Positions 28,821 through 37,978 are shown, counted from the first letter of the stretch. The stretch: DNA of 64,000 bases from Synchiropus splendidus (GCF_027744825.2 NC_071347.1:20594001-20658000), one strand, 5' to 3'. Numbers and translations: made by a program. The notes: a model not told the origin generated them from the sequence alone.

Positions 28821-29253
28821 TAGTTCTTGTATTATCTGTTATCTGTGTTTTAACTATCAAGTTACATGACTTTAATATGTCTATCATGGTTTAAGCTAGT
28901 GAAGCACCAGCACACTCACGCTTTATATTCAACATTAAAATACCAGTAACATCCGATTTACGACCTGCTACGACTCCTGCTGACATAATGGGGGTCAATT
29001 TTCACATACTTTTTCAATTGTACAGCTGAAGAAGAGTGAGAGAGGAATTTTGCTATTTGCATAATTCATTTTGAGGAAATGGAAAATGCTGTTAAAATAG
29101 AATAGAAAGATTTTCAAAACACAACATCAGAAACATATATTTTAAAAAATGGAAACGTATCCGTTTTATTAACCCAACAACTTGAAACCTAATGAACTGC
29201 AACTAAAACAGTGGAGTCATAGTAAAATGAAGATAATAGGAACTTAAACATTT

Positions 29254-29330
29254 CAGAATTAGAATTAGAATCAGATCAAATTTATTGCCATGGTCAGTGG
29301 GGATCCCACCGACGAGGAAAGTGCTTTGGA
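29254..29330 (-). mobile_element. Short LINE-like 3' tail
   Basis: agaattagaattagaatcag followed by atcaaatttattgccatgg has the form of a LINE 3' end with its terminal short repeat, but is a different subfamily from the tail at 28738. Borders are approximate. Confidence 0.45.
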
Positions 29331-29488
29331 ATAAAATGCTGTCAAAAGGTTGTCTAAAGGTTGATCATAAATTCAACAGTCTGACAGTCGAATCGTGCGA
29401 CAGGTGGTTTGGGTCTAGTTCTGTTTTAAAAGGCATCATTAAGGAGCAGATATTACTAAACTCAAAGTTATCATAGAACACAGCAGGA

Positions 29489-29602
29489 AGCCCCACATGA
29501 AGAGGGCATCAAAAAATTGTTTGAAACTCATGTTGTTCCTCTCCACGGAAATCTTTAGTAAAAGGCGAAAGATTTATACGATCTGAAGAGAAACATGAGT
29601 GA
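29489..29602 (-). ncRNA. RNU5: U5 spliceosomal snRNA, copy 1
   Basis: Read on the minus strand this is vertebrate U5. It has the 5' stem (actcatg paired with catgagt), the invariant loop I cgccttttact that holds exon ends during splicing, the internal-loop strand ccgtggagaggaacaac, the Sm site aattttttga and a 3' hairpin gccct/ggggc-like. Length is about 114 nt, against about 116 in mammals. U5 is part of the U4/U6.U5 tri-snRNP in the nucleus. A PSE lies 45-63 bp upstream and a 3'-box-like gttctatgataac is downstream. The 3' hairpin has changes (aagaggg instead of gcaggg), so this may be a minor variant. Confidence 0.93.
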
Positions 29603-29646
29603 ACTTAGGATTCTCAGCCCGCGAAGGGGCTGCATGCTTCCACATG

Positions 29647-29665
29647 GACGTTTCACTCACGGTGA
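29647..29665 (-). promoter_or_regulatory. PSE of U5 copy 1
   Basis: Minus strand TCACCGTGAGTGAAACGTC, close to the vertebrate snRNA PSE pattern (TCACCNTNACTNAAAAGTG), at -45 to -63. It recruits SNAPc in snRNA genes. Confidence 0.8.
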
Positions 29666-30396
29666 CTCTACACAAGATGAGGTGTGACATTATCAAGTCA
29701 TTTATTTCAGTTTCAGTGTGAGATCATTAATGATCTGTTTTAACATTATCAAATATTCTGTGTTTCACAAAAGATTTCTGACCTCTTTTGATGTCCTCCT
29801 CTTGTTTACTGTTTTTATTCAGGATGCACTGAACATTCGGTAGCCGAATAATGGAAAAAAGGCAACATGCACAAGATGCACTGAATAAACTGGATTACAG
29901 CTGATGCTCAAACATCAACTTGACACGATCACCTCATACATGTTGGTGTGTTCACTACATTTTAGACTAGAACATCTCCGTACATGGTAGCTGTTGTACT
30001 TCATGTCTTTCTGCTTCTGCACACCAATGAATGGTAAAACAACATATCAGTAACATTCATGAAATGAAAGTAAACCAAAGAGCAGAGTAGTACTAACAGT
30101 CAGGCTGTTAACGCAGCTACCGCTTAGCAACACCCATGACTAGCTTTTCTCAGGTGTCGTTTATGCAAGGTCGGAAACGACAGAATCTGTTGCCGTTTTG
30201 GAGTTGGGTGCAGCGTTTGTCAGCCACCTGAAACTAGTACAGTATATATTTTTGTATTTCACTGTCATGGGAAAGTCTTTTTATAATATTACTTTTTTAA
30301 TATTACGACATATTACTTTTATCATATTATACTTTTTGTCTGTCGTCAAACGGGCCACAAGTACACCCGCACTCTTGGTCAGACATTGCACAAGTT

Positions 30397-30402
30397 GTCT
30401 CT

Positions 30403-30453
<51 letters not shown>

Positions 30454-30470
30454 GAGCCCACCCAGGGACG
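30397..30470 (+). tRNA. tRNA-Asn-GTT: tRNA-Asn (GTT)
   Basis: An intact 74-nt gene. The T7 terminator is at about 30475. Upstream acacccgcactcttggtcag and downstream aatggtctgctgatgtgcca are shared with the tRNA-Asn at 33847, showing that a block carrying this gene was duplicated. Confidence 0.98.
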
Positions 30471-30596
30471 ATTGGTTTTTTTAATGGTCTGCTGATGTGC
30501 CAAGAGAAAGCAGGAGCACACTTGTGTCCTGAAATAAATGATAAGTACTACAAAATACTAACTCGTTAAAAAAACAGGGTTTTTTTTACTCCCACT

Positions 30597-30851
30597 GCAC
30601 AGGACTGCATAAACCACATTACTCCGTTTGTTGTGAGGCGTTTTGTCCTTGGGATGGACGAGTTTTCGTCTTAAGGTTACATGGTTTGAACTGAACGCAA
30701 ACTTCATGTTTGCTAAATATTCCTCGGAGTTTCTCTGAGACACCGGCCACTTAGAGAATAACAATGTTGTAACGTCGCTAGACATTGTTTTCTTTGTCCT
30801 TTGTGTTCCCCTTTGATGTTTTGGTATAGGGCCCAGTTGGGATAACCGCAT
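30597..30851 (-). mobile_element. Penelope-like element fragment 1
   Basis: The minus strand encodes LVHPKDKTPHNKRSNVVYAV, preceded by FAFSSNHVTLRRK. This is the linker between reverse transcriptase and GIY-YIG nuclease in fish Penelope-like elements. It stops just before the nuclease core. The left junction falls in the flank of tRNA-Asn 30397, where the sister copy continues to a tRNA-Met, so insertion or rearrangement here removed that part. Confidence 0.75.
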
Positions 30852-30978
30852 TTGATGAAGGGCATTCTCTATTCTTCAACATATTGTCAGAGTTTGTACT
30901 CACAAATTACATGACTTAATATATGTGCATCACGGTTTAAGCTTGTGAAGCACACTCGATTTATGTTTAACATGATAA

Positions 30979-31122
30979 TAATCACCGTAGAGATCGTCAA
31001 AAATTGCCATAGCCGACTGTATTTCAAGTCGTCAAGGCGGGGTATTGGGTAAAGTTTTCAACTAGCAATAATCGCGCCTCGGATAAACCTCATGGGCTAC
31101 GATACTGCCACTGCGCAAAGCT
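30979..31122 (-). ncRNA. RNU4: U4 spliceosomal snRNA, copy 1
   Basis: Read on the minus strand: 5' end agctttgcgcagtggcagta (the stem that pairs with U6 and carries the 15.5K k-turn loop), the following stem to gcgcgattattgc, the central stem-loop, Sm site aatttttga and terminal stem. U4 keeps U6 inactive in the tri-snRNP until spliceosome activation. The length matches the human 145 nt. The 3' terminal stem has substitutions (ctacggtga-type end instead of ctacggaga). The PSE is present and gttaaacataaa downstream is a candidate 3' box. Confidence 0.93.
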
Positions 31123-31164
31123 GACTTCCATACGGTGACGTTGGTGACCGGACTCAAGTCCACA

Positions 31165-31183
31165 CATCTCTGACTCACGGTGC
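31165..31183 (-). promoter_or_regulatory. PSE of U4 copy 1
   Basis: Minus strand GCACCGTGAGTCAGAGATG at -43 to -61. The core CACCGTGAGT is shared with the U5 PSEs in this cluster. Confidence 0.75.
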
Positions 31184-31815
31184 TCCAAGAAGGAATATAA
31201 AAATGTATCTGAATTTACATGATTTCATGGTTCATTTTTTTCCACATCATATACACAGAAAGTGTCATTATTTTGATTACAAATGTATTGTCAATCCATG
31301 TCATCGGTATTGGAGATGGCTGGTGATCAGCACTCTGGCTCCATATCGGTGATCAGCAGCAAAAATCCTGATCGGAGCATCGCACTATTAGGTGTGTTTT
31401 TACAGACATCTTGAGTCTGTGTGCCATGTCTTCAAGGCAGTAAAACAACATATACACAAGCTCTGAACATACAACACAAAAATAGACAGGACAACAAACT
31501 GAATGCCTCAGATAATTCTGACTCACGGTACTCCTGGAACTTTATACAGGATGCAAGAAACTTCATATCTAGAACAGAGCCGCCCACTAAAAGTTCCCGA
31601 AATACAGGTCCCTCTTCCACACAAACCAGTTCATTTAATAAGTCACTTCAAAAGGTAAAAAATGAGCCATCTTCAAACGTCATCCTTCAAAGGGGATCGC
31701 AACAACTTAAAAAAAATACCCATGTTGTTCTCCAGCCTTTAGAGTAGTGTTTCCATAGATACCCCAGTTCTATACGGGTAAAACAATAGTCACTAGTAGT
31801 CTACGCTTGAGGGAG
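31184..31815. other. Spacer with duplicated U4-flank sequence
   Basis: The stretch 31517-31610 (ctgactcacggtactcc, then tttatacaggatgcaagaaa) is nearly the same as 32690-32790, which lies upstream of a U4 5' fragment. It is therefore duplicated U4 promoter flank and includes a PSE-like core without a U4 body. The open frame over it (31421-31747, +) is not a protein I recognise. The part 31300-31392 is rich in gatcgg and may be a hAT end. Confidence 0.5.
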
Positions 31816-31834
31816 TCACCATGGGTGAAACGTC
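31816..31834 (+). promoter_or_regulatory. PSE of the + strand U5
   Basis: TCACCATGGGTGAAACGTC at -63 to -45, a good vertebrate PSE match. Confidence 0.8.
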
Positions 31835-31878
31835 CATGTGGAGGAATGCACACCCTTCTCTGGTCCAAAATCAGCAGT

Positions 31879-31993
31879 TCACTCATGTTTCTCTTCAGAT
31901 CGTATAAATCTTTCGCCTTTTACTAAAGATTTCCGTGGAGAGGAACAACATGAGTCTTTACTAATTTTTTGATGCCCTGCTCATGTGGGGCTT
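31879..31993 (+). ncRNA. RNU5: U5 spliceosomal snRNA, copy 2 (only + strand copy)
   Basis: A complete U5 with all parts intact, including loop I cgccttttact, Sm site aattttttga and a 3' hairpin gccctgctcatgtggggc. A 3'-box-like gttcaatgttataa follows. It faces copy 1 (29489-29602, minus), so the two form an inverted pair around U4 copy 1 and tRNA-Asn 30397. This is the least altered U5 outside the 35-43 kb array. Confidence 0.95.
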
Positions 31994-32373
31994 CCTGTTT
32001 TGTTCAATGTTATAACCTTTGTCAGTCCACTTCTATAGCAGTAATTTGTTACCTGCTACCTTGCTGTCTGACCACTCTCAACACCCTGCTCTTGTTTAGC
32101 TGGCTTGTGTGTTAAACAGCTGCAAACATGATTATAATTAAATAGTGGTAAAAACTATGACAGTTTGCAAGCTTTGTCATACAAATGTTAAGCACAATGG
32201 CAATATGGCAAACCTCCAAAGAAAATCCTTCATAAAATTATTAAGGTGTGTCACACAGCATCAGAACACATTGATGGCCAAATATCATGACGCGTATCAT
32301 ATCGGCAGCTTAATGTGTGGAATTATGAGATCACCGAGCATATGGTGGGTATAGCATTCACTCATGTAGATAT

Positions 32374-32436
32374 GTCTCTGTGGCGCAATCGGTTAGCGCG
32401 TTCGGCTATTAACAACTGTTAGCCGACCCAGGGACG
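32374..32436 (+). pseudogene. Rearranged tRNA-Asn pseudogene
   Basis: The first half (gtctctgtggcgcaatcggt, then tagcgcgttcggct) is intact. The anticodon reads ATT instead of GTT, and the following 25 nt are replaced by aacaactgttagccga, which can pair with the anticodon stem strand. The T arm and B box are gone, yet the 3' acceptor strand cccagggacg is present. The upstream 100 bp is the same duplicated flank as at tRNA-Asn 33010 and 35203. Confidence 0.85.
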
Positions 32437-32536
32437 ACACATGGACAGAAAGCTTGGACTCAACGTGGACGTACCTCAACATTGAGTCCCACAGACTGGA
32501 TTGGATGTCACTAGCCCAAACTGTCGTATATGTCCA

Positions 32537-32560
32537 CATCATCATCATCATCATCATCAT
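32537..32560 (+). repeat. (CAT)8 microsatellite
   Basis: Eight perfect cat units, directly followed by a tRNA-Asn 5' half. Confidence 0.95.
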
Positions 32561-32596
32561 GTCTGTGTGGCGCAATTGGTAGAGCGTTGGGCTGTT
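32561..32596 (+). pseudogene. tRNA-Asn 5' half fragment
   Basis: 36 nt like tRNA-Asn positions 1-36 (gtctgtgtggcgcaattggt, then agagcgttgggctgtt), ending right after the anticodon GTT. Several substitutions show it is old. It is followed 14 nt later by a U4 5' fragment in the opposite direction. Confidence 0.75.
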
Positions 32597-32609
32597 CACT
32601 CAGATAATT

Positions 32610-32642
32610 CTCATAGGCCACGATACTGCCACTGCGCAAAGC
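32610..32642 (-). pseudogene. U4 5'-end fragment with promoter
   Basis: Only the first 33 nt of U4 (gctttgcgcagtggcagtat, then cgtggcctatgag) are present. A PSE-like core (32687-32705) remains upstream. The rest of the U4 body is missing, so this is a truncated copy. Confidence 0.8.
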
Positions 32643-32686
32643 CGACGTCTTAAGAGTGACGAACGATGACCGGATTTAAGTCGACA

Positions 32687-32705
32687 CATCTCTGACTCAC
32701 AGTGC
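32687..32705 (-). promoter_or_regulatory. PSE-like element of the truncated U4
   Basis: Minus strand GCACTGTGAGTCAGAGATG, one change from the functional-looking U4 PSEs, at the usual spacing from the U4 5' fragment. Confidence 0.6.
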
Positions 32706-33009
32706 TCCTGGAAGGCACTTTATACAGGATGCAAGAAACTTCATACCTAGAACAGAGCCGCCCACTAAAAGTTCCTGACATAAAGGTAGGGAGGAAGTCA
32801 TGAAGTTAGGGCATGACCGTGCAGGACGGCAGTGGAATTAGTTCACACAAGTTCCCTACAGCTTCAGTGTCTCTTTAAATCCTTCAAAAAATTATTAAGG
32901 TGTGTCAAATAGCCAAATATCATGATGCGTAACATATCGGCAGCTTAATGACGTGGAATTGTGAGACCACCGAGCCTATGGCAGGTATAGCATTCACGTG
33001 CATAGATAT

Positions 33010-33015
33010 GTCTCT

Positions 33016-33066
<51 letters not shown>

Positions 33067-33083
33067 GAGCCCACCCAGGGACG
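33010..33083 (+). tRNA. tRNA-Asn-GTT: tRNA-Asn (GTT)
   Basis: An intact gene with a TTTT terminator at about 33090. Its upstream 100 bp (gccaaatatcatgatgcg, cggcagcttaatgacgtgga) is shared with the pseudogene at 32374 and the gene at 35203. Confidence 0.98.
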
Positions 33084-33388
33084 GTATAGCCTTTTAGGAA
33101 GCAACTGTACTGCTGGAGAAGAGTGAGGGAGAAATTTAGCAATTTGCTTTCAGGAAATGGAAAATATTATGTTACGTAAAAATAAGGATTTTCATATACA
33201 TCATACATTATCGAACAGTATCTTTCCTATTAATACCACAACTTATGTAGTGAAACCTAGTGCACTACAACTAAAACAGTGGAGTCATAGTGAAATAGGA
33301 TAATAGTGGAATTTGGCATTGAAAAAACATTAATTTGTACCAAGCAACAGATATTAGAAAAGTCAAAATTTAATTGAACAAAACAGGA

Positions 33389-33502
33389 AGCCCCATCAAA
33401 GCGGGGCATCAAAAAATTAGTTAAAACCCATGTTCTCCCTCTCCACGAAAATCTTTAGTAAAAGGCGAAAGATTTATTTGATCTGAAGAGAAACATGAGC
33501 AA
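33389..33502 (-). ncRNA. RNU5: U5 snRNA copy 3, diverged (likely pseudogene)
   Basis: Full-length U5 with loop I and Sm site, but substitutions fall in normally fixed parts: ccgtggag became tcgtggag, the stem after loop I reads caaataaatc instead of cgtataaatc, and the closing stem loses a pair (gctcatg). The expected PSE site reads attcactcattcactcattc on the + strand, a small repeat rather than a PSE. I infer that it is decaying. Confidence 0.8.
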
Positions 33503-33846
33503 ACTATGGACACTGAGCCTGTGAAGGGGCTGCATGCTTCCACATGGAAGATTCACTCATTCACTCATTCACACACGATGATCACATTATCGAGTCATTT
33601 ATTTCAATTTCACTGTGAGATCATGAATGATCTGTTTTAACATTTTTTAATATTTTGTGTTTTACGAAAGATTTAAATGTTTTTCAGTTGTCCTTTTGAC
33701 AGAATAGTTGCTGCATTCTGCAAGGTTTTTCTATTTATTTTTTTTTAAGTTGCGGTGGTGACTAAAAGGGAAAGAACCAAAACTTTGTCCTAGCCATTGC
33801 CTTATGAGCAGTACACCCGTACTCTTGGTCAGAAATAGCATCAGTT

Positions 33847-33852
33847 GTCTCT

Positions 33853-33903
<51 letters not shown>

Positions 33904-33920
33904 GAGCCCACCCAGGGACG
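33847..33920 (+). tRNA. tRNA-Asn-GTT: tRNA-Asn (GTT)
   Basis: An intact gene with T5 terminator at about 33928. Its flanks match tRNA-Asn 30397 on both sides, interrupted here by a short LINE tail at 33938. Confidence 0.98.
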
Positions 33921-33937
33921 GTACTGTCTTTTTAATG

Positions 33938-33992
33938 AATAGAATAGAATAGCCTTTATTGTCCTTGTACAGTGTACAACGAAATTTGAGGT
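33938..33992 (-). mobile_element. Short LINE 3' tail
   Basis: gaatagaatagaatagcctt followed by tattgtccttgtacagtg is the familiar 3' end of a fish LINE/SINE family with a short terminal repeat. It sits 17 bp after the tRNA, inside the duplicated flank, so it was inserted after that duplication. Confidence 0.6.
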
Positions 33993-34194
33993 TTTTGAAA
34001 TTTAATATTTTTATTGAAATTTAATGGTCTGCTGATGTGCCAACGAAAGCATAAGCACACTTGTATCCTGAAATAAATAAGTACAACAAAATACTAACTC
34101 GTTAAAAAATAGATGATTTTAACTCCCACAAGGGTAGCCACGTCTGAGATGAACCTCCTTGGCTGTTTATGGTCACATGAAGACCAACATGCAG

Positions 34195-34267
34195 GCCTCG
34201 TTGGCGCAGTAGGCAGCGCGTCAGTCTCATAATCTGAAGGTCGTGAGTTCGAGCCTCACACGGGGCA
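34195..34267 (+). tRNA. tRNA-Met-CAT: tRNA-Met (CAT), elongator type
   Basis: The body is the same as tRNA-Met 26977. A TTTT terminator is at about 34273. It lies 275 bp after tRNA-Asn 33847; the Asn-Met pair is a duplicated module whose other Met copy is 28630. Confidence 0.97.
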
Positions 34268-34377
34268 CTTCCTTTTGGATAGCTATGTAGATTTCATCAT
34301 TATGGAGGAGAATACAGTCAAACAGCATCTGATTCCAACGAGCATTAGAAATGTCATTATATTATGTTATTATTAAT

Positions 34378-35105
34378 GATCTATGTTTGTGAGAGCGCTC
34401 AGTTATCCAGGTCATCACGCAGCAAAGGTTTGAATCAAGTGAACTGGACTAATAATTGTCAAAGAAAACATTTCACCTCTTATCCAGAAGGCTTTGTCAG
34501 TTCTGATGAGCTGTGTTGAAGTTCAGGTTTATATCAGGCCAGCTGCATGAGCAAAGGTGTTAATGGCCAGGAGTCGGACCAATCCAGTGTGATGGATGAC
34601 CAAGGGTCAGCGTTATGCTCATGGGGATGTGTTTATGGGTCCCCGCCCATTGAGGACGGGTATAAATGACCCATTAATGCAAATGCTGATCGTAGCCCAG
34701 GTGGCAATTCAGATGTTAATGTCGCACTGTACAGGTGTGAAGGACCTGTCCACGTCTCGGACAGTGACTACATTTGCCTAGGGATGGTGATTGTACGAGG
34801 ATGAAAGATGGTGTCTCAGTCCTCCTCCCCTGTTCAGAGTTTTTTTTTCCACTTTAACAGAAATGGCCTCTTTTACTCCTCTTTCAAACCACCGGTCTTC
34901 TTTTGCCAAAAGGCGAATATTGCTGTTATCAAAAGAGTGTTTCTTGCCCGCAAGATGTAAATGGCCTGCTGAGTCTAGTCCAGAGGAGTTAGCTGTCCTG
35001 TGTTGGGCCATTCGTTTGTGGAGAGGTTGTTTAATTTCTCCAATGTAAAGGTCTGGGCACTCTTGACTGCATTGGACTGCATACACCACATTACTCCATT
35101 TGTGG
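34378..35105 (-). mobile_element. Penelope-like element fragment 2 (GIY-YIG nuclease and 3' region)
   Basis: The minus strand encodes SNVVYAVQCSQECPDLYIGE, followed by HKRMAQHR and DRWFERGVKEA: the GIY-YIG endonuclease domain typical of Penelope-like retroelements, ending in a stop near 34778. The non-coding 3' part continues left to about 34378 (for example ttttcacctcttatcc-like text). The reverse transcriptase is missing. It abuts the duplicated flank of tRNA-Asn 35203 at about 35104. Confidence 0.85.
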
Positions 35106-35202
35106 CCAAATATCATGACGCGAATCATATCGGCAGCTTAATATCGTGGAATTATGAGATCACCGAGCCTTTGGCGGTTATAGCATTCACTCACGCATGT
35201 AT

Positions 35203-35208
35203 GTCTCT

Positions 35209-35259
<51 letters not shown>

Positions 35260-35276
35260 GAGCCCACCCAGGGACG
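35203..35276 (+). tRNA. tRNA-Asn-GTT: tRNA-Asn (GTT), last copy
   Basis: An intact gene with TTTT terminator at about 35284. It is the rightmost intact tRNA. From here on the cluster contains only U4 and U5 on the minus strand. Confidence 0.98.
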
Positions 35277-35444
35277 GCAGGTCATTTTAATAGTTCAATG
35301 TTGGAATATGGTCATTCAGCTGACAAGACTCAGAAAGAATCCACAACATGTCAGAAAAGTTGGCTTTGGCTTCAATGATTACCGTGTATCAACCAGCAGA
35401 TAACGGACCAGAACAAAAAAATTTAACATTTGAACAATACAGTC

Positions 35445-35558
35445 AGCCCCACGTGAGCAGGGCATCAAAAAATTAGTAAAAACTCATGTTGTTCCTCTCC
35501 ACGGAAATCTTTAGTAAAAGGCGAAAGATTTATTCGATCTGAAGAGAAACATGAGTGA
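35445..35558 (-). ncRNA. RNU5: U5 snRNA, copy 4
   Basis: Complete; loop I and Sm site intact. One change in the stem (cgaataaatc for cgtataaatc). PSE at 35603-35621; 3'-box-like gttcaaatgtt. It starts the U4-U5 array and is paired with U4 copy 2. Confidence 0.93.
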
Positions 35559-35602
35559 ACTACTGACTTTGAACCAGAGAAGGGTCTGCATTCCTCCATA
35601 TG

Positions 35603-35621
35603 GGCGTTTCACCCATGGTGA
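35603..35621 (-). promoter_or_regulatory. PSE of U5 copy 4
   Basis: Minus strand TCACCATGGGTGAAACGCC at -45 to -63. Confidence 0.75.
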
Positions 35622-36034
35622 CTCCCTCCACACGATGTGACTGGGCACCAAAGCGATGCTCATGAATGAACACATTGAGAATAATAATAATGAAGATTCA
35701 TTTCAGTTCACAGGATAATGTCATGGTACCGGCATTAAAATTACTTTTTAAGGGTTGGTCTGAAACACTTAGCCTTTAATTAAGTCATCATCATTAACTG
35801 GGTACTTCAAAAATACATGCTGTGTGAATAGATTAATTTCCATAAATCTGAACAGAAGCCATTGGAGTCCAGCACAACTTCCAACCACCTTGCAAGTACT
35901 GGTGAATGAACTGTTCTGTGTCTTAGTTACATACAATAGTAAAACGTCCAACTCTACACAAGTTAGAAGCATATACACAAGTGCACTCAGGCAGTGTAGC
36001 ACCGGCACAATCCCACTTTCTGTTTAACATGATA

Positions 36035-36179
36035 ATAGTCTCCGTAGAGACCGCCAAAAATTGCCATAGCCGACTGTATTTCAAGTCGTCAAGGCGGGGT
36101 ATTGGGTAAAGTTTTCAACTAGCAATAATCGCGCCTCGGATAAACCTCATGGGCTACGATACTGCCACTGCGCAAAGCT
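36035..36179 (-). ncRNA. RNU4: U4 snRNA, copy 2
   Basis: A full 145-nt copy. One change just after the Sm site (tttttggcgg instead of tttttgacgg). PSE at 36222-36240; 3'-box-like gttaaacagaaag downstream, one of the best matches in the cluster. It is followed 476 bp downstream (left) by U5 copy 4. Confidence 0.95.
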
Positions 36180-36221
36180 GGCTTCCTTCCGGTGACGTTG
36201 GTGACCGGACTCAAGCCCACA

Positions 36222-36240
36222 CATCTCTGACTCATGGTGC
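36222..36240 (-). promoter_or_regulatory. PSE of U4 copy 2
   Basis: Minus strand GCACCATGAGTCAGAGATG at -43 to -61. Confidence 0.75.
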
Positions 36241-36921
36241 TCCAGAAGCTCACTTTTGACACAAAGACATTCTTTCCACAGAAACTATCAGTAAGTATCC
36301 CTAGGATGAGAACTGCACCTGTTAACAACACTCTTTTAAGAGTAAAGGTACGTTCACAACAAACACAACTTTTTTAGTCTCAGTAGCTGGTTGCTTGCTC
36401 GTTCAGGTAGTGATTTGTTGTCACCTGCTCGGTTCGAACACGTCGTCAAAGTAGGTCAGTCGCCAGGTGGTGTGGTCTCAGGCTGTGGACGGTGGATTGA
36501 AAATGCTCAACTATCACTACTTATTAAATGTAAACATGGTAGAAGAAACGTCTCTTGTTTCGTAGGATTCGCCAGAGCCACTCACACTGGTGAATTTAAC
36601 CACTTCCTCCAGCAGCGTCGCCGGGATACAGCCACTCCAAGCGGTACTTGTGTCGTCTTGAGCAGCCAGAATCGTCGTATGTAGCTCAAATTGCGTAGCG
36701 TCGCACACTCCAGTACTGTTGCGGCCATGTTGGTCGCCGCTGATCGCCGTCAATCTTCCCAACTCCATTGACTTTGTATCTAAATCAGTCGTGTTGCTTG
36801 CGGAAGTAGTGTCCGGTGTGAACGTACCTGACGTCAAACAAAACAAAATTAACCCAGTCAAACACCTGTACATCCTCATGCACAACAGCAAGATTTATTT
36901 TATAACTAACAATTTACAAGC

Positions 36922-36990
36922 TTCCAGAGAAACCGTTAAAAGCTGCCATTGTATTTAAAGACGGGGTACTCAGTAAAGTTTTCAACTAGT
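36922..36990 (-). pseudogene. Decayed U4 fragment
   Basis: The + strand text ccagagaaaccgttaaaagc, then ggggtactcagtaaagtttt and caactag aligns to the 3' two-thirds of U4 with gaps. The Sm region and 5' domain are lost. Its flanks match the fragment at 38226, so both come from one duplicated unit. Confidence 0.65.
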
Positions 36991-37228
36991 TCACTAAGTC
37001 AGTCTAACAGGCCGTCTCGCACCACGAGAGCTGAACAAGTCAAGAAGGGTTCAAATGTGTCAGAAATGTTAAACGGAGAATGAACAAATGAAGGACAATG
37101 TTCAAAGAGAGACATGTAACTCAATTAAGACAGATTACAAAGCTATGGCACTAAATGTAATAACTACACACTTAGAAATTAATACTATTAAAGCAGTGCC
37201 AAAACTTCTTACTTTATACAAGCAAGGA

Positions 37229-37342
37229 AGCCCCACATGATCAGGGCGTCAAAAAATTAATAAAGACTCATGTTGTTCCTCTCCACGGAAATCTTTAGTA
37301 AAAGGCGAAAGATTTATACAATCTGAAGAGAAACATGAGTGA
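37229..37342 (-). ncRNA. RNU5: U5 snRNA, copy 5
   Basis: Complete, with PSE at 37387-37405, an E-box cacgtgac near 37419 and a CTCF-like motif at 37447-37460 upstream. 3'-box-like gtataaagtaag. The 3' hairpin loop differs slightly (gatcagggcg on the + strand). Confidence 0.94.
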
Positions 37343-37386
37343 TCTACTCAATTGGAACCAGAGAAGGGTGTGGATTCCTCCACATG

Positions 37387-37405
37387 AAAGTTTCACTCAT
37401 GGTGA
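37387..37405 (-). promoter_or_regulatory. PSE of U5 copy 5
   Basis: Minus strand TCACCATGAGTGAAACTTT at -45 to -63, a near-ideal PSE. Confidence 0.85.
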
Positions 37406-37446
37406 CTTCCACTACACCACGTGACTCTATACAACACCAAAAACCT

Positions 37447-37460
37447 CCAACAGGGGGCAC
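37447..37460 (+). promoter_or_regulatory. CTCF-like motif upstream of U5 copy 5
   Basis: ccaacagggggcac differs at one position from the CTCF core pattern CCASYAGRKGGCRS. It is 105 bp upstream of the U5 start. The same site recurs at U5 copies 6, 8 and 9. Confidence 0.45.
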
Positions 37461-37772
37461 TAAAGTAACATACATACAACAAATAAGACAACATGGCACA
37501 TGCGCAAATGTGGTATTTATTGGTATTGGAGCATAATCAACTTTTGAAATAAATATTGGATTGGATTGGATTGAAGTTTACATCAATTATGTTAGTGAAG
37601 TGGGTGCAGTAAGCGTAGTAAATGTGTTCAGTGTAAAGAGATTAATCTCTATGAATTTGATCAACTGGACTTCAGAGCATCTTGTAGTTCTGCACTATGA
37701 TGACAGTGTCTAATCCCAAAACAAGACAATTCAGTAGATTTCAGTAGTTATTACTATTCATTAGACACCGAA

Positions 37773-37917
37773 ATAGTCTCCATAGAGACCGTCAAAAATT
37801 GCCATAGCCGACTGTGTTTCAAGTCGTCAAGGCGGGGTATTGGGTAAAGTTTTCAACTAGCAATAATCGCGCCTCGGATAAACCTCATGGGCTACGATAC
37901 TGCCACTGCGCAAAGCT
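37773..37917 (-). ncRNA. RNU4: U4 snRNA, copy 3
   Basis: A full 145-nt copy. The terminal stem has one change (ctccatagag on the + strand). PSE at 37960-37978. It is 430 bp upstream of U5 copy 5 in the direction of transcription. Confidence 0.94.
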
Positions 37918-37959
37918 GAGGATGTTATGGTGACGTTGGTGACCGGACTCAAGCCCACA

Positions 37960-37978
37960 CATCTCTGACTCACGGTGC
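37960..37978 (-). promoter_or_regulatory. PSE of U4 copy 3
   Basis: Minus strand GCACCGTGAGTCAGAGATG at -43 to -61. Confidence 0.75.

Noticed and set aside
31300..31392. gatcgg-rich stretch as a hAT terminal end, paired with 27528-27550
   Set aside because: The two ends are far apart with RNA genes between them, and the inverted match is too loose to call one element.
31421..31747. 108-codon + strand frame
   Set aside because: Part of it is duplicated U4 promoter flank (also at 32690-32790), and the composition is not protein-like.
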